33,397 bases of DNA, taken from contig NZ_JAMHFY010000038.1 in NCBI RefSeq assembly GCF_023897015.1, positions 1-33,397 on the forward strand, written 5' to 3'. The notes beneath the pieces are model-generated. The model made no database searches. It had not been told where the DNA came from and saw only the letters and a list, made by a program, of their open reading frames with translations. The translations under genes and the position numbers were made by a program. This DNA comes from Desulfosporosinus nitroreducens (GTDB taxonomy: Bacteria > Bacillota > Desulfitobacteriia > Desulfitobacteriales > Desulfitobacteriaceae). Below are positions 24,579-33,190 of the stretch, one piece after another (the first letter of the stretch is position 1; each line of letters starts with the position of its first letter).

Positions 24579-25877
24579 TTAAAGTAAATTTATTTTCTTT
24601 GCCGCTTCCGTAAGTTCTTCACGAAAACTTGGGTGCGCAATAGCAATTAGCGCTTTCGCTCGTTGCTTAGCAGATTTCCCTCTTAACTGTGCCACACCAA
24701 ATTCCGTAACAACATAGTTTACATCATTTTTCGAGGTCGTTATAGCTGAACCTGGGGTTAAGGTCGGAGTAATCCGAGATATTTTCCCGTCCTTCGCAGT
24801 GGCAGGAAGAACAATAAACGATTTTCCGCCCTTGGAACGATTTGCCGCACGTACAAAGTCTGATTGCCCTCCAGTTCCGCTGTAAGGGGTACTGCCCATG
24901 CTCTCAGAACAACATTGACCCAAGAAATCCACTTGCACGGAAGCATTAATTGTGACTAAATTATCATTCTGTCCAGCAAGGCATGGATCATTTGTAAAGT
25001 CGACCGGATGCATCTCCAATTGGGGATTGCGGTTCATGAAATTGTAGAGACGTTTTGAACCTAAGGCAAAAGTTGCAATAACTCTACCCGGTAAATAATT
25101 CTTACTTCGATTCGTAACTGCTCCGCTTTCAATCAGAGTTAAAATTCCATCTCCAAACATTTCAGTATGAATGCCTAGGTCATGTTTATGGGTAAGTTGC
25201 ATCACGACAGCATCTGGGATTGCCCCGAAGCCGATCTGAATTGTAGAACCATCATCGATTAAATCTGCCACATATTTACCAATCGCTTCCTGAACAGGAC
25301 CAATAACAGGCAGTCCGACTTCCGTAAGCGGGGTTTGATCTTCTACGATGGCTGAAACCTGAGAAATGTGGACTAAACAATTTCCATTAGCGTACGGAAC
25401 ATTAGGATTCACTTCCAGAACAACAGTGCGTGCTTTTTGAATTGCAGCCATTGTATAATCTGTACCTAAGCTAATAGAGAAATACCCGTGTTCATCCATT
25501 GGCGAGGCAAGAGTAAAGACAGTATCAACAGGAAGAAGTCCATCTTGAAACATTCTAGGCATTTCACTAAAATAACTTGGGATATAATCAATCCATCCTT
25601 GCTGGCCTCCTGCTCGCGTTGCGCCTCCTAAGAAATATGCCACGTGACGGACATGTTTGACTGTTTCAGAATCAATATATCCGAACTTTCTCAAAGGAAG
25701 AATCTGAAATACCTTAACATCATGATACTCCCGACGATGCTCAGATAAAGCTGTCAAAAGCGCTGGTGGTTCTCCCACTCCTGTTGGTACCACAAGACAG
25801 TCCCCATTCTGAACCAGTTTGATCCCCTCTTCAACCGTACGAAGCTTATCTTGGTAAATTTCTTTAATCTTTGACAT
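24579..25877 (-). CDS. Single-chain CoA-transferase, 4-hydroxybutyrate/butyrate type
   Basis: The 432-residue member of the acetyl-CoA hydrolase/transferase family has likely catalytic E239 in LGIHTEMFGDG, the CoA-site region GFGAIPDAVV, and ESMGSTPYSGTGGQSDFVRA. It is much less like the other two single-chain copies than they are like each other; its C-terminal half resembles 4-hydroxybutyrate CoA-transferases of the AbfT/Cat2 kind. It lies between the membrane protein and thiolase genes of operon B, so it probably activates the acid that this operon degrades. The 175 bases before it show no gene. Confidence 0.82.
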   Translation of the reverse strand: MSKIKEIYQDKLRTVEEGIKLVQNGDCLVVPTGVGEPPALLTALSEHRREYHDVKVFQILPLRKFGYIDSETVKHVRHVAYFLGGATRAGGQQGWIDYIPSYFSEMPRMFQDGLLPVDTVFTLASPMDEHGYFSISLGTDYTMAAIQKARTVVLEVNPNVPYANGNCLVHISQVSAIVEDQTPLTEVGLPVIGPVQEAIGKYVADLIDDGSTIQIGFGAIPDAVVMQLTHKHDLGIHTEMFGDGILTLIESGAVTNRSKNYLPGRVIATFALGSKRLYNFMNRNPQLEMHPVDFTNDPCLAGQNDNLVTINASVQVDFLGQCCSESMGSTPYSGTGGQSDFVRAANRSKGGKSFIVLPATAKDGKISRITPTLTPGSAITTSKNDVNYVVTEFGVAQLRGKSAKQRAKALIAIAHPSFREELTEAAKKINLL

Positions 25878-26052
25878 CTTCTCACCCCACGTATTATTTC
25901 AAATCAATATCCTTGACCCTCACTTCTTGTAATCGGGCACGTCTCTACTTCGCTTTGGGGGAGACTCCGACTTCGCAACCAGTGTATTTTTAGATAGGCG
26001 GCTCAGCGAAGCCAACCCTTCAGCGATAGTATTCGTTAATGTTTGTGCTTCC

Positions 26053-27288
26053 TTAATGAGAGCTTGACGTAGTTTTTGATTCCACTACATCCACATGCTC
26101 TGCAGTCGACTTGTAAAAAGGAACTTTCGACATGAACCAATCGTTAAAGAGAAGCGGGATAATCGCCCAGAAAAGCCACACCAGCGGTTTGTTGGCATGA
26201 TTAGAATACTCAGGCTTCAGTCCTAATAACGGTAAACATACAGAGTAATAGATGAAAAACTGGGCCACTGCAAGTACACCAACGATCCCTGTCCTAACAA
26301 ACCACCCAACAACACTTCCCCATTTTTGAGGCCAATTGTCAAAGTAATGGTTCCAGATCAAAAATGGGAACAAGGTAAACCCAGCAAGTGTGGCAGTATT
26401 ATAATAGCGCCACGCCAAGGACGCTGGCCCGTCAGATGCCTTCGGATCTACAGCACCCCATACTGCACCCATTCCAAACATCAAAATCTTGACTGTCACA
26501 TAGGCCATGACAATTATAGAAATAATGGCAACCAGCCCGCTCCAGGGTTGCTTTTTAACCAGGTGGAAGGGCTTTCCTGACCATACATTTGCCGTCATGA
26601 AAAGGTAAACAACCATCCATTCCCAGATTCCAACCACGTAGTTCAAGTGTGGAACACCATCAAATATTCCCCACCAAGGAGCAGCAGCTGCTAAAGGTTG
26701 TTTTAAAACCACACTTACGTAGAAGGGGAAGATAAGTGCACCATAAGCCAAAAGCGTAATGACCGTGGTTAATGACCACTCTGCCAAACCTAGGGCAGGT
26801 TGGGTCAGTTTTCCCCCCCAAGGCCATTTTTTAAAGAGAATTGACCAAAACGTATAGGTGACAAAACCCATTAGGACAAACATCGTAATGGCTCCGCCAA
26901 CATATTCTCTGGCGTGTTCGATACTTATGCCCTGTGCAACCAAGGCCTCAACACTCCAAAGCGGAAGAATGAGCTTTCCAAGAAAGCTTTGAAATACACC
27001 ATAAATTATGACGTAGGTTCCTATTATATTAACCCCAATCATCACAATTCCTCGTGTCACTGGTTTAAGCTTCTCAAAAGGCCAATTTCCAAAAACAATA
27101 TGCTGCCAAGCACCAAACAAGATCATCCAGGCTAAAAACTCAAGCATAGGGTGTTCATAGTTCTTAAAAATTCCATGGGGAGATGATAATATAAACCAAG
27201 TTATCAGTGCGATGAGTAAAAAAGAAGCCGTTGAAATAATACCGGTTAAGGGCTGACCCCAGCGAGCTTTCAATTGGTGATCCGACAT
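26053..27288 (-). CDS. Unrecognised ten-helix membrane protein of the acyl-CoA operon
   Basis: The 411-residue protein has about ten hydrophobic segments. I see an internal repeat of a short loop motif W-P-(F/W/Q)-x-x-L-x-x-P-x-x-G: FGNWPFEKLKPVTRG, FKKWPWGGKLTQPALG, a weaker SGKPFHLVKKQPWSG and FDNWPQKWGSVVG. An A/I-W-(Q/N)-H segment precedes the first and last. This suggests four related two-helix units. I do not recognise a family. It is the first gene of operon B, with a sigma-54 promoter about 130 bases upstream, so uptake or export of a short-chain acid is a reasonable guess and no more. ATG 27288 with AGAGGAGG seven bases before it is preferred over the frame to 27309. Confidence 0.75.
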   Translation of the reverse strand: MSDHQLKARWGQPLTGIISTASFLLIALITWFILSSPHGIFKNYEHPMLEFLAWMILFGAWQHIVFGNWPFEKLKPVTRGIVMIGVNIIGTYVIIYGVFQSFLGKLILPLWSVEALVAQGISIEHAREYVGGAITMFVLMGFVTYTFWSILFKKWPWGGKLTQPALGLAEWSLTTVITLLAYGALIFPFYVSVVLKQPLAAAAPWWGIFDGVPHLNYVVGIWEWMVVYLFMTANVWSGKPFHLVKKQPWSGLVAIISIIVMAYVTVKILMFGMGAVWGAVDPKASDGPASLAWRYYNTATLAGFTLFPFLIWNHYFDNWPQKWGSVVGWFVRTGIVGVLAVAQFFIYYSVCLPLLGLKPEYSNHANKPLVWLFWAIIPLLFNDWFMSKVPFYKSTAEHVDVVESKTTSSSH

Positions 27289-27430
27289 TAATATACCTCC
27301 TCTAAACATTTCGTTCCTAGGGCTTAATCCTTGAACTTAACAATGCCATCATTGATTTTCTTTAGGCATTCCTCCCTTTTGTTTTAGAAAGAAGTGTTGT
27401 CTGATTAATATCAGAATATACATAATTATC

Positions 27431-27446
27431 TGCAATATTTGTGCCA
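27431..27446 (-). promoter_or_regulatory. Sigma-54 promoter of operon B
   Basis: On the minus strand TGGCACAAATATTGCA is a perfect match to TGGCAC-N5-TTGCA. The predicted start is near 27420, leaving a leader of about 130 bases before the membrane protein gene. Confidence 0.85.
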
Positions 27447-27545
27447 TACTAAATATTCTGAATTATATTTCGCCCTTTTGCCTTCCTATCAAGGATTTTT
27501 GGAGTTTTTGCATAGGCTAATTACGAAAAAACCCAATCCGATACA

Positions 27546-27563
27546 TGTGCACACATGTTTACA
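27546..27563. promoter_or_regulatory. Upstream activator dyad, operon B, proximal
   Basis: TGTGCACACATGTTTACA shares TGT-N12-ACA with the operon A sites and is centred about 135 bases upstream of the predicted start, the same distance as in operon A. A smaller perfect palindrome ACATGTGCACACATGT overlaps it. Confidence 0.55.
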
Positions 27564-27624
27564 CTTTATAGCGTAAGTTCATATGGTTGCTTCAATATCC
27601 TGGCCTTGCATCGATGCCTACTTT

Positions 27625-27658
27625 TTGATACATGTATTCATTTTTAAACATGTATCAA
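27625..27658. promoter_or_regulatory. Inverted repeat with distal activator dyad, operon B
   Basis: TTGATACATGT and ACATGTATCAA are perfect 11-bp arms around 12 bases. Inside, TGTATTCATTTTTAAACA (27633-27650) matches the TGTA-N2-CATTT-N-TA-N-ACA pattern of the operon A sites. It is centred about 220 bases upstream of the predicted sigma-54 start. The rest of the gap 27289-27838 shows no gene. Confidence 0.55.
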
Positions 27659-27838
27659 TATTGCTAAATAGCAATTTTAACTTTTTCACTCTTCGTCCAT
27701 CGGGAATACCAATTTATAACAGGTTCCTGCCAAGTGCGGGTCTATTAGGTACAGGATACAACTCTAACAAGAGGGTTCAATAGTAGAAAAAGTGAAAAGT
27801 ATGCATATTAAATATTTAAGTTTAAAGTCAGTCTAATC

Positions 27839-28603
27839 CTAAAACTTAGGCTTGCGTTTTTCCACAAAAGCGGTCATACCCTCCCGTTGCTCAGGAGAAG
27901 CAAAACATAATCCGAATAAAGCTGCCTCTAGCTGTAATCCTTCATTAAGAGAGCCTTGTAATCCATGTTCAATTGCTTCTTTAGCTAATCGAATTCCATT
28001 GGGCGATCTACTTGCTATACTCTGGGCTAGTGCGTCTACTCGCTCGATAAGCCGGTCGTGGGAAACGACTTCATTTACTAGCCCCATCGCTAACGCTTGG
28101 AGAGCACTAAATTGATTACCTGTAAGAATCATCTGTTTTGCATAGCCTGGACCGATTAAACGTGTCAAGCGTTGTGTACCGCCGAACCCTGGGATAATAC
28201 CTAACTTTACCTCAGGTTGAGCAAAACAAGCTTTTTCACTTGCAATTCTTAGATCACAAGATATTGCGAGTTCCGTACCACCACCCAAGGCGTACCCTTG
28301 AATTACCGCAATTGTAGGACACCTCAACTCTGAAATAGCCGTAAAAACGCTTTGACCAAATTTACCCCATTTTTCACCTTCGAGAGGGGTCATAGAAAAC
28401 ATATAGTTTATATCTGCGCCAGCAACAAAGCTCTTCACACCGCCACCCATAAAAATAGCAACCCTTACATTTTCATTATTTTGAATGCTATCAACAGCCT
28501 GCTTCATTTGAACTAAAACGCTTTCATTCATAGCATTAAGAGCTTCAGGTCGATCAATTACAACCCTTGCTATATGTTGATCAATCGTTAGAGTAACGCC
28601 CAT
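27839..28603 (-). CDS. Enoyl-CoA hydratase/isomerase, second copy
   Basis: The 254-residue crotonase-family protein has VAGADINYMFS, the oxyanion segment GYALGGGTELAISCD, and both catalytic glutamates, E111 and E131 (AQPEVKLG). That fits a true hydratase. It is the last gene of group C, after the third CoA-transferase. The ribosome site (GGGG) is weak. Its substrate may differ from that of Crt because the surrounding pocket residues diverge. Confidence 0.85.
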   Translation of the reverse strand: MGVTLTIDQHIARVVIDRPEALNAMNESVLVQMKQAVDSIQNNENVRVAIFMGGGVKSFVAGADINYMFSMTPLEGEKWGKFGQSVFTAISELRCPTIAVIQGYALGGGTELAISCDLRIASEKACFAQPEVKLGIIPGFGGTQRLTRLIGPGYAKQMILTGNQFSALQALAMGLVNEVVSHDRLIERVDALAQSIASRSPNGIRLAKEAIEHGLQGSLNEGLQLEAALFGLCFASPEQREGMTAFVEKRKPKF

Positions 28604-28730
28604 AACCCAACCCCTTATCTTAATATAATTTTGATCATTTACTCTTTACGCTAATTGAAAAATTCCTTGTCTCTCTTATTTTTTATCTCACTAAAGTAGA
28701 TGAGTATCCATTAGAGTTAGACGCCTTAAC

Positions 28731-30065
28731 TTAACGACTATGACATTGACGCCAAATCCTCAGCTTTTTTGCCTGAGCGATCAATTCTTCTCTGAAATCA
28801 GGATGGGCGATTGAAATCAAAGCCTCTGCTCGCTGCCAAGTCGACAACCCTTTAAGATTAACCTTTCCAAACTCTGTGACTACAAAATGAACAGTCGTCC
28901 TAGTATCCGTAATCACAGAGCCCCATGTCATAAGCCCTTTAATGCGGGATTTAACTTGTCCCTGTTTATCTATATAGGTGGATGGCAAACAAATAAAGCT
29001 CTTTCCTCCTTTAGAATTATAAGCGGCTTCCACAAAATCAAGCTGTCCGCCAGAACCGCTCAGCATATTGGAGCCAGCTGATTCAGAACATACTTGACCT
29101 GTCAAGTCGATCTCCAAACAGCTATTAATTGAAATTAGGTGGTCGTTTCGTGAAGCATTACATGGATGATTAGTGTAATCTACAGGATAAGCAGCCAAAG
29201 ATGGATTATTCTTCATAAATTCGTAAAGTTTTTGGGTCCCCGCCGCGAAAGAAAAGACAATTCTGCCTCGGTCTAGTTGTTTGCACGTACCATTAACTTT
29301 CCCTGCTACAACCATATCTACAAAACCGTCAACTAGCATTTCAGTGTGAATTCCTAAATCCTTAAGATCTGATTCCGCAATCATCAGTCCTAAGGCATTA
29401 GGCATTCCCCCAATTCCCAACTGAATACAAGCGCCGTCCATAATCTCAGGCAATACATATGAGGCAATTTTTTTATCTATTTCAGAGGCAGGCGCTGAAG
29501 GTAATTCTGGAAGTCCCCTGTGCCCTCCTTCAACAACATAGTCAACCTTTGAAATATGGACCATATGGTCATATCCACCATGGATACTCGGCATATCTTC
29601 ATTTACTTCAACAATGACTACACGAGCCTTTTCAATCGCTGCCGCATAATGAGATACCGTAACCCCAAAGCTGAAATACCCATGTTTGTCCATTGGGGCA
29701 ACTTGAATAGCAACAACATCTGTCTGTAAATTCTCACGGAGCCAGCGAGGCACCTCCGAATATTTAATAGGAATATAGTAAGCTTGACCATTTTGGACTA
29801 ATTTTCGTTCGCGCCCGCTAAGATGCCAACTATTCCAAGTAAAATGTTCTCCCGTTGGATCACTCTCCAAGATGGCCGACGGCTTGAGTAGAACAGCTGC
29901 ACGAATATTCACATCGTTTAGTTCTTTTACCCGGCGGGCTAAAGCCTCATCTAACAAACACGCTATACTTGCTGCCCAACAAAACTCAATCCAATCTCCA
30001 CTTCGAACCGCTTTTACCGCTTCATCCGCTGAGACACACTTGTTACGGTACTCTTCAATATACAT
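28731..30065 (-). CDS. Single-chain CoA-transferase, close paralogue of operon A copy
   Basis: The 444-residue protein begins MYIEEYRNKCVSADEAVKAV and follows the 14250-15578 protein almost residue for residue, including HTEMLVDG with the likely catalytic Glu242. Changes cluster in the first 70 residues (FCWAASIACLLDE, LLKPSAILESD) and near the C-terminus. This looks like a fairly recent duplication with altered substrate contacts. AAGGAGGG precedes the ATG by five bases. It sits between scoB and the second crotonase. Confidence 0.85.
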   Translation of the reverse strand: MYIEEYRNKCVSADEAVKAVRSGDWIEFCWAASIACLLDEALARRVKELNDVNIRAAVLLKPSAILESDPTGEHFTWNSWHLSGRERKLVQNGQAYYIPIKYSEVPRWLRENLQTDVVAIQVAPMDKHGYFSFGVTVSHYAAAIEKARVVIVEVNEDMPSIHGGYDHMVHISKVDYVVEGGHRGLPELPSAPASEIDKKIASYVLPEIMDGACIQLGIGGMPNALGLMIAESDLKDLGIHTEMLVDGFVDMVVAGKVNGTCKQLDRGRIVFSFAAGTQKLYEFMKNNPSLAAYPVDYTNHPCNASRNDHLISINSCLEIDLTGQVCSESAGSNMLSGSGGQLDFVEAAYNSKGGKSFICLPSTYIDKQGQVKSRIKGLMTWGSVITDTRTTVHFVVTEFGKVNLKGLSTWQRAEALISIAHPDFREELIAQAKKLRIWRQCHSR

Positions 30066-30146
30066 AAATACCCTCCTTAGCCTTTTTTACAATTGAGTAC
30101 GAGATTCATCTTACCTTGCAAATCATACTTTTTCACAAATACTACG

Positions 30147-30809
30147 TCATACTTCTACTATTTCAGATTCGGGTGTAAGCAGAATAGCTTCTGTGCAAGC
30201 TTGCACTTCCGCAAACGTTAAGCCCGGTGCGATTTCCCTAAGGACCAACCCCTTGGGAGTTACTTCAATCACTCCCATATCCGTAACAATCAGATTAACT
30301 TGTCTCGATGCTGTCAAAGGCAAAGTACACTTCTTCAAGACTTTTATGCCTCCATTCTTAGCCGCATGCTCCATTGCAACAATGACTCTGCGCGCACCGA
30401 CTACTAGGTCCATTGCTCCACCCATTCCAGGTACCATCTTTCCCGGTATCATCCAGCTTGCTAAATTTCCATCTTCATCTACTTGAAGAGCTCCTAACAC
30501 AGTGGCATCCACATGACCTCCCCTAATGATGGCAAACGACATGGCACTGTCAAAGCTACAACCACCCGGTAAGATGGTAGCATATTGACCCCCAGCGTTA
30601 ACGGTATCAGGATCTTCTTTTCCGGCTTCCGGGACAGGGCCAACCCCCATATAGCCGTTTTCAGACTGAAGAATAATTTTTATCCCCTCTGGTAAAGCGT
30701 TCGCTACCCTAGTAGGAATTCCGATCCCTAAGTTGACAACATCTCCAGTTTTAAATTCTTGAGCCACTCTTTTTACAAGCCAGTCTATTCTTGCTTCCTT
30801 ATCCAACAC
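30147..30809 (-). CDS. scoB: 3-oxoacid/acetoacetate CoA-transferase subunit B
   Basis: The 220-residue beta subunit has VNLGIGIPTRVAN and the catalytic glutamate E50 in LQSENGYMGVGP, then GGQYATILPGG and SFAIIRGGHVDATVLGALQV, all typical of ScoB/AtoA. With subunit A it moves CoA between acetoacetyl-CoA and other acids. The start is GTG 30809, three bases after GGGAGGTGA, and it overlaps the end of scoA by 11 bases, which couples their translation. Confidence 0.9.
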   Translation of the reverse strand: MLDKEARIDWLVKRVAQEFKTGDVVNLGIGIPTRVANALPEGIKIILQSENGYMGVGPVPEAGKEDPDTVNAGGQYATILPGGCSFDSAMSFAIIRGGHVDATVLGALQVDEDGNLASWMIPGKMVPGMGGAMDLVVGARRVIVAMEHAAKNGGIKVLKKCTLPLTASRQVNLIVTDMGVIEVTPKGLVLREIAPGLTFAEVQACTEAILLTPESEIVEV

Positions 30810-31473
30810 TGCTCACCTCCCGAGGCTGTTTCTGAACCAGATAATCCACAAAGATGCCTGGAGTCATGACTTCATCCGGGTCGATTTCTCCTACTTCGAC
30901 TATTCGATCCACTTGAGCAATAACAGTATCGGCGGCTGTTGCCATTAAAGGATTAAAATTACGAGCTGCGCGACGATAAACGAGATTACCGGCCTTATCA
31001 GCTTTATAGGCATTTAATAAGGCTACATTAGCACGAACTGGAAGTTCCAGAAGATATTCAGTATCATTTACGACAAGCTTCTGCTTCCCTTCCTCCACAA
31101 GAGTTCCAATTCCAGTCGGAGTTAAAATTCCTCCTAAACCCGCACCCGCAGCCCTAATTTGTTCAACTAATGTTCCTTGGGGTATTAGCTTGACTTCAAG
31201 CTCACCAGCGGACATTTGCCTTCCAGTCTCTTTGTTAGTGCCTATATGCGTTGCAATAAGTTTATTTACGCATCGTTGCACGATGAGTTGAGACATTGCA
31301 TCCCCGAGGATACCCGTATCATTGGCTATAAGGGTCAGCTCTTTGACTTGCTTCCGGCAGACCTCTTCAAGGAGTTGGCTGGGAGCTCCACATCCAATAA
31401 ACCCTCCGACCATTATGGTCATTCCATTTTCAATCTTGCTGATTGCTTCTTCAAGACGTATAACTTTTGTCAT
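30799..31473 (-). CDS. scoA: 3-oxoacid/acetoacetate CoA-transferase subunit A
   Basis: The 224-residue alpha subunit has the CoA-binding pattern IMVGGFIGCGAPSQLLEE near residue 21, and GLGGILTPTGIGTLVEEGK and RRAARNFNPLMATAADTVIA, as in ScoA/AtoD. It is the first gene of group C. GGGAGG lies about 13 bases before the ATG, farther than usual. The 103-base gap to the activator gene shows no sigma-54 motif, so this group may use another promoter or be read through from the activator gene. Confidence 0.9.
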   Translation of the reverse strand: MTKVIRLEEAISKIENGMTIMVGGFIGCGAPSQLLEEVCRKQVKELTLIANDTGILGDAMSQLIVQRCVNKLIATHIGTNKETGRQMSAGELEVKLIPQGTLVEQIRAAGAGLGGILTPTGIGTLVEEGKQKLVVNDTEYLLELPVRANVALLNAYKADKAGNLVYRRAARNFNPLMATAADTVIAQVDRIVEVGEIDPDEVMTPGIFVDYLVQKQPREVSSVG

Positions 31474-31576
31474 TGGTTAAATCCAACCTCCCTTGTAAAT
31501 TAATCATTCTTGGGATCTAACGAAATAATAATCAGGTCTCTACATCCATCTACAAATCAAGATCTAATTGGCCTAT

Positions 31577-32992
31577 TCATGGCATTTCTGCTAAGGTTGC
31601 AGTTCGCCTTATCCCCAATCTTTTGCATTTTCTCAAAAGAGTGGAGATGTCGATACCGAGAGCCTGTGCGGTCGGCCCGAGCTGTTTGTTTTGCTGGAAG
31701 GCTCGCTCAATCCATTGCTTTTCGGTTGCCGCCACTGCCGCTTTCAGCGGAATTACTTTCCGATTGTTTTCACTCGAAGGAACGGTCAATACAACCACCT
31801 CACTAGCCTGTCGAATCTTCTCCGGTAAATCCGCTTTCTCAATTAGACCCGTTTGGCTTAGTACAACCAATCGTTCCACGACATTTTCCAGTTCACGCAC
31901 ATTTCCGGGCCAAGAGTATTCATATAAGCAGTCCATTGCTTCAGGGACAAAGCTCAGATTGCGATGATATTTTTTACAGAATTTGTCCAAGAAGGACAAG
32001 GTTAATACAAATATATCCTCTTTTCGTTCTCTTAAGGGCGGTATTCCAACAGGTATGACATTTAGTCGGTAATAGAGGTCCTTACGAAATGTCCCATCAT
32101 CCACCATCTTTTCTAAATCTCGATTAGTGGCGCATACAAACCTAATGTCCATCGACCGAGGCGTCGTTCCTCCAACTCGTAGAATTTTATGGTCTTGTAA
32201 TACACTAAGCAGTTTTACTTGGAGAAATAGGGGCAACTCTCCTATCTCATCCATGAAGGCTGTGCCGTGATTGGCTTGATCCAGCAATCCCGGCTTGCCC
32301 TCTCGTTTCGCACCTGTGAACGCTCCCCCCTCATAGCCGAATAATTCTGATTCCATCAATGACGATGGAATCGCGCTGCAGTCCACCTTTATGAACTTTC
32401 CTTTCGTGCTTCGACTGCTATGCTCATGGATCAACGAAGCTATCAGTCCTTTTCCTACCCCAGACTCTCCGCTGATCAGCACCGTTGCGTCAGAATCACC
32501 GATTCTGGGTAATGCATCTAACATTCTTTGCATTTTAGGATCGCGTACCGTTACCAGCTCAGTGCTCACAGCAGAGCCATAGTTTTTAAGAATCTCTCTG
32601 TACTGCTTGTTAAGTTGTTTAGAACGCTTTAATTCATCTTTCAATGTATTTAGTTCACTTAAATCACGCACCTCGCACACCACGTTTATCAATTTGCCGT
32701 CTTTATCAAAGACTGGATTACCAGTTACTAAGGCCTCGCAACCACTTGGAAAGATAATTACTTTGGATACACGCTTTCCACAGCGAATAACCTCAATTGT
32801 CGCAGAGTCTGATATCAAGTTGTCATCTATCAGAGTGCTAACGTTCCGTCCCACGACATTTATGGGGATCCCCGTAATATGCAAGAAAGCTTCATTATGT
32901 GCCAGACAGTCTCCTTGGGAATCTGTAATATAGATGCCATCACTAATTGAACGAATCATAGTTGGAAACGTCATTTCTGGATTCCAGATCAT
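31577..32992 (-). CDS. Sigma-54-dependent activator with one PAS domain
   Basis: The 471-residue protein has a PAS domain at about 10-110, a coiled linker, and an AAA+ domain with Walker A GESGVGKG (175-182), GAFTGA (223-228) and Walker B TAFMDE (244-249). A C-terminal Fis-type helix-turn-helix follows (PTAQALGIDISTLLRKCKRL). It lacks a receiver domain, so activity is probably set by a PAS ligand. It precedes scoA on the same strand and may control group C or the operon to its right. It differs from the other activator in having a single PAS domain. Confidence 0.88.
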   Translation of the reverse strand: MIWNPEMTFPTMIRSISDGIYITDSQGDCLAHNEAFLHITGIPINVVGRNVSTLIDDNLISDSATIEVIRCGKRVSKVIIFPSGCEALVTGNPVFDKDGKLINVVCEVRDLSELNTLKDELKRSKQLNKQYREILKNYGSAVSTELVTVRDPKMQRMLDALPRIGDSDATVLISGESGVGKGLIASLIHEHSSRSTKGKFIKVDCSAIPSSLMESELFGYEGGAFTGAKREGKPGLLDQANHGTAFMDEIGELPLFLQVKLLSVLQDHKILRVGGTTPRSMDIRFVCATNRDLEKMVDDGTFRKDLYYRLNVIPVGIPPLRERKEDIFVLTLSFLDKFCKKYHRNLSFVPEAMDCLYEYSWPGNVRELENVVERLVVLSQTGLIEKADLPEKIRQASEVVVLTVPSSENNRKVIPLKAAVAATEKQWIERAFQQNKQLGPTAQALGIDISTLLRKCKRLGIRRTATLAEMP

Positions 32993-33086
32993 TTATCCCC
33001 CCACCCTACGCTATGAGTCTTTACCAACTATGTCATACACTTGAAAACTTTTCGTTACTTCCAGACAGTATTTGAATGAACCTCAC

Positions 33087-33169
33087 CAAGTGACCAGGGA
33101 GATTAAAGAAGCGATTATCTGAACAAACTGCCCCATATGGAAATCTCCCTGTACGTTGATCTTCACTTG
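33087..33169. repeat. Long imperfect inverted repeat
   Basis: CAAGTGA then CAGGGAGATT on the left are mirrored by AATCTCCCTG and TCACTTG on the right, around a 37-base centre. It lies between the OB-fold gene (ends 33191) and the activator gene on the same strand. It could be a terminator-like structure without a T-run, or a small element remnant. Confidence 0.4.
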
Positions 33170-33190
33170 TAATGATTGTGTTATGAGTTA

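Noticed and set aside
31474-31576. Possible sigma-54 promoter before scoA
   Set aside because: No GG-N10-GC element on the minus strand; only a weak TGTAGATGGATGTAGAGA resemblance to the dyads was seen.
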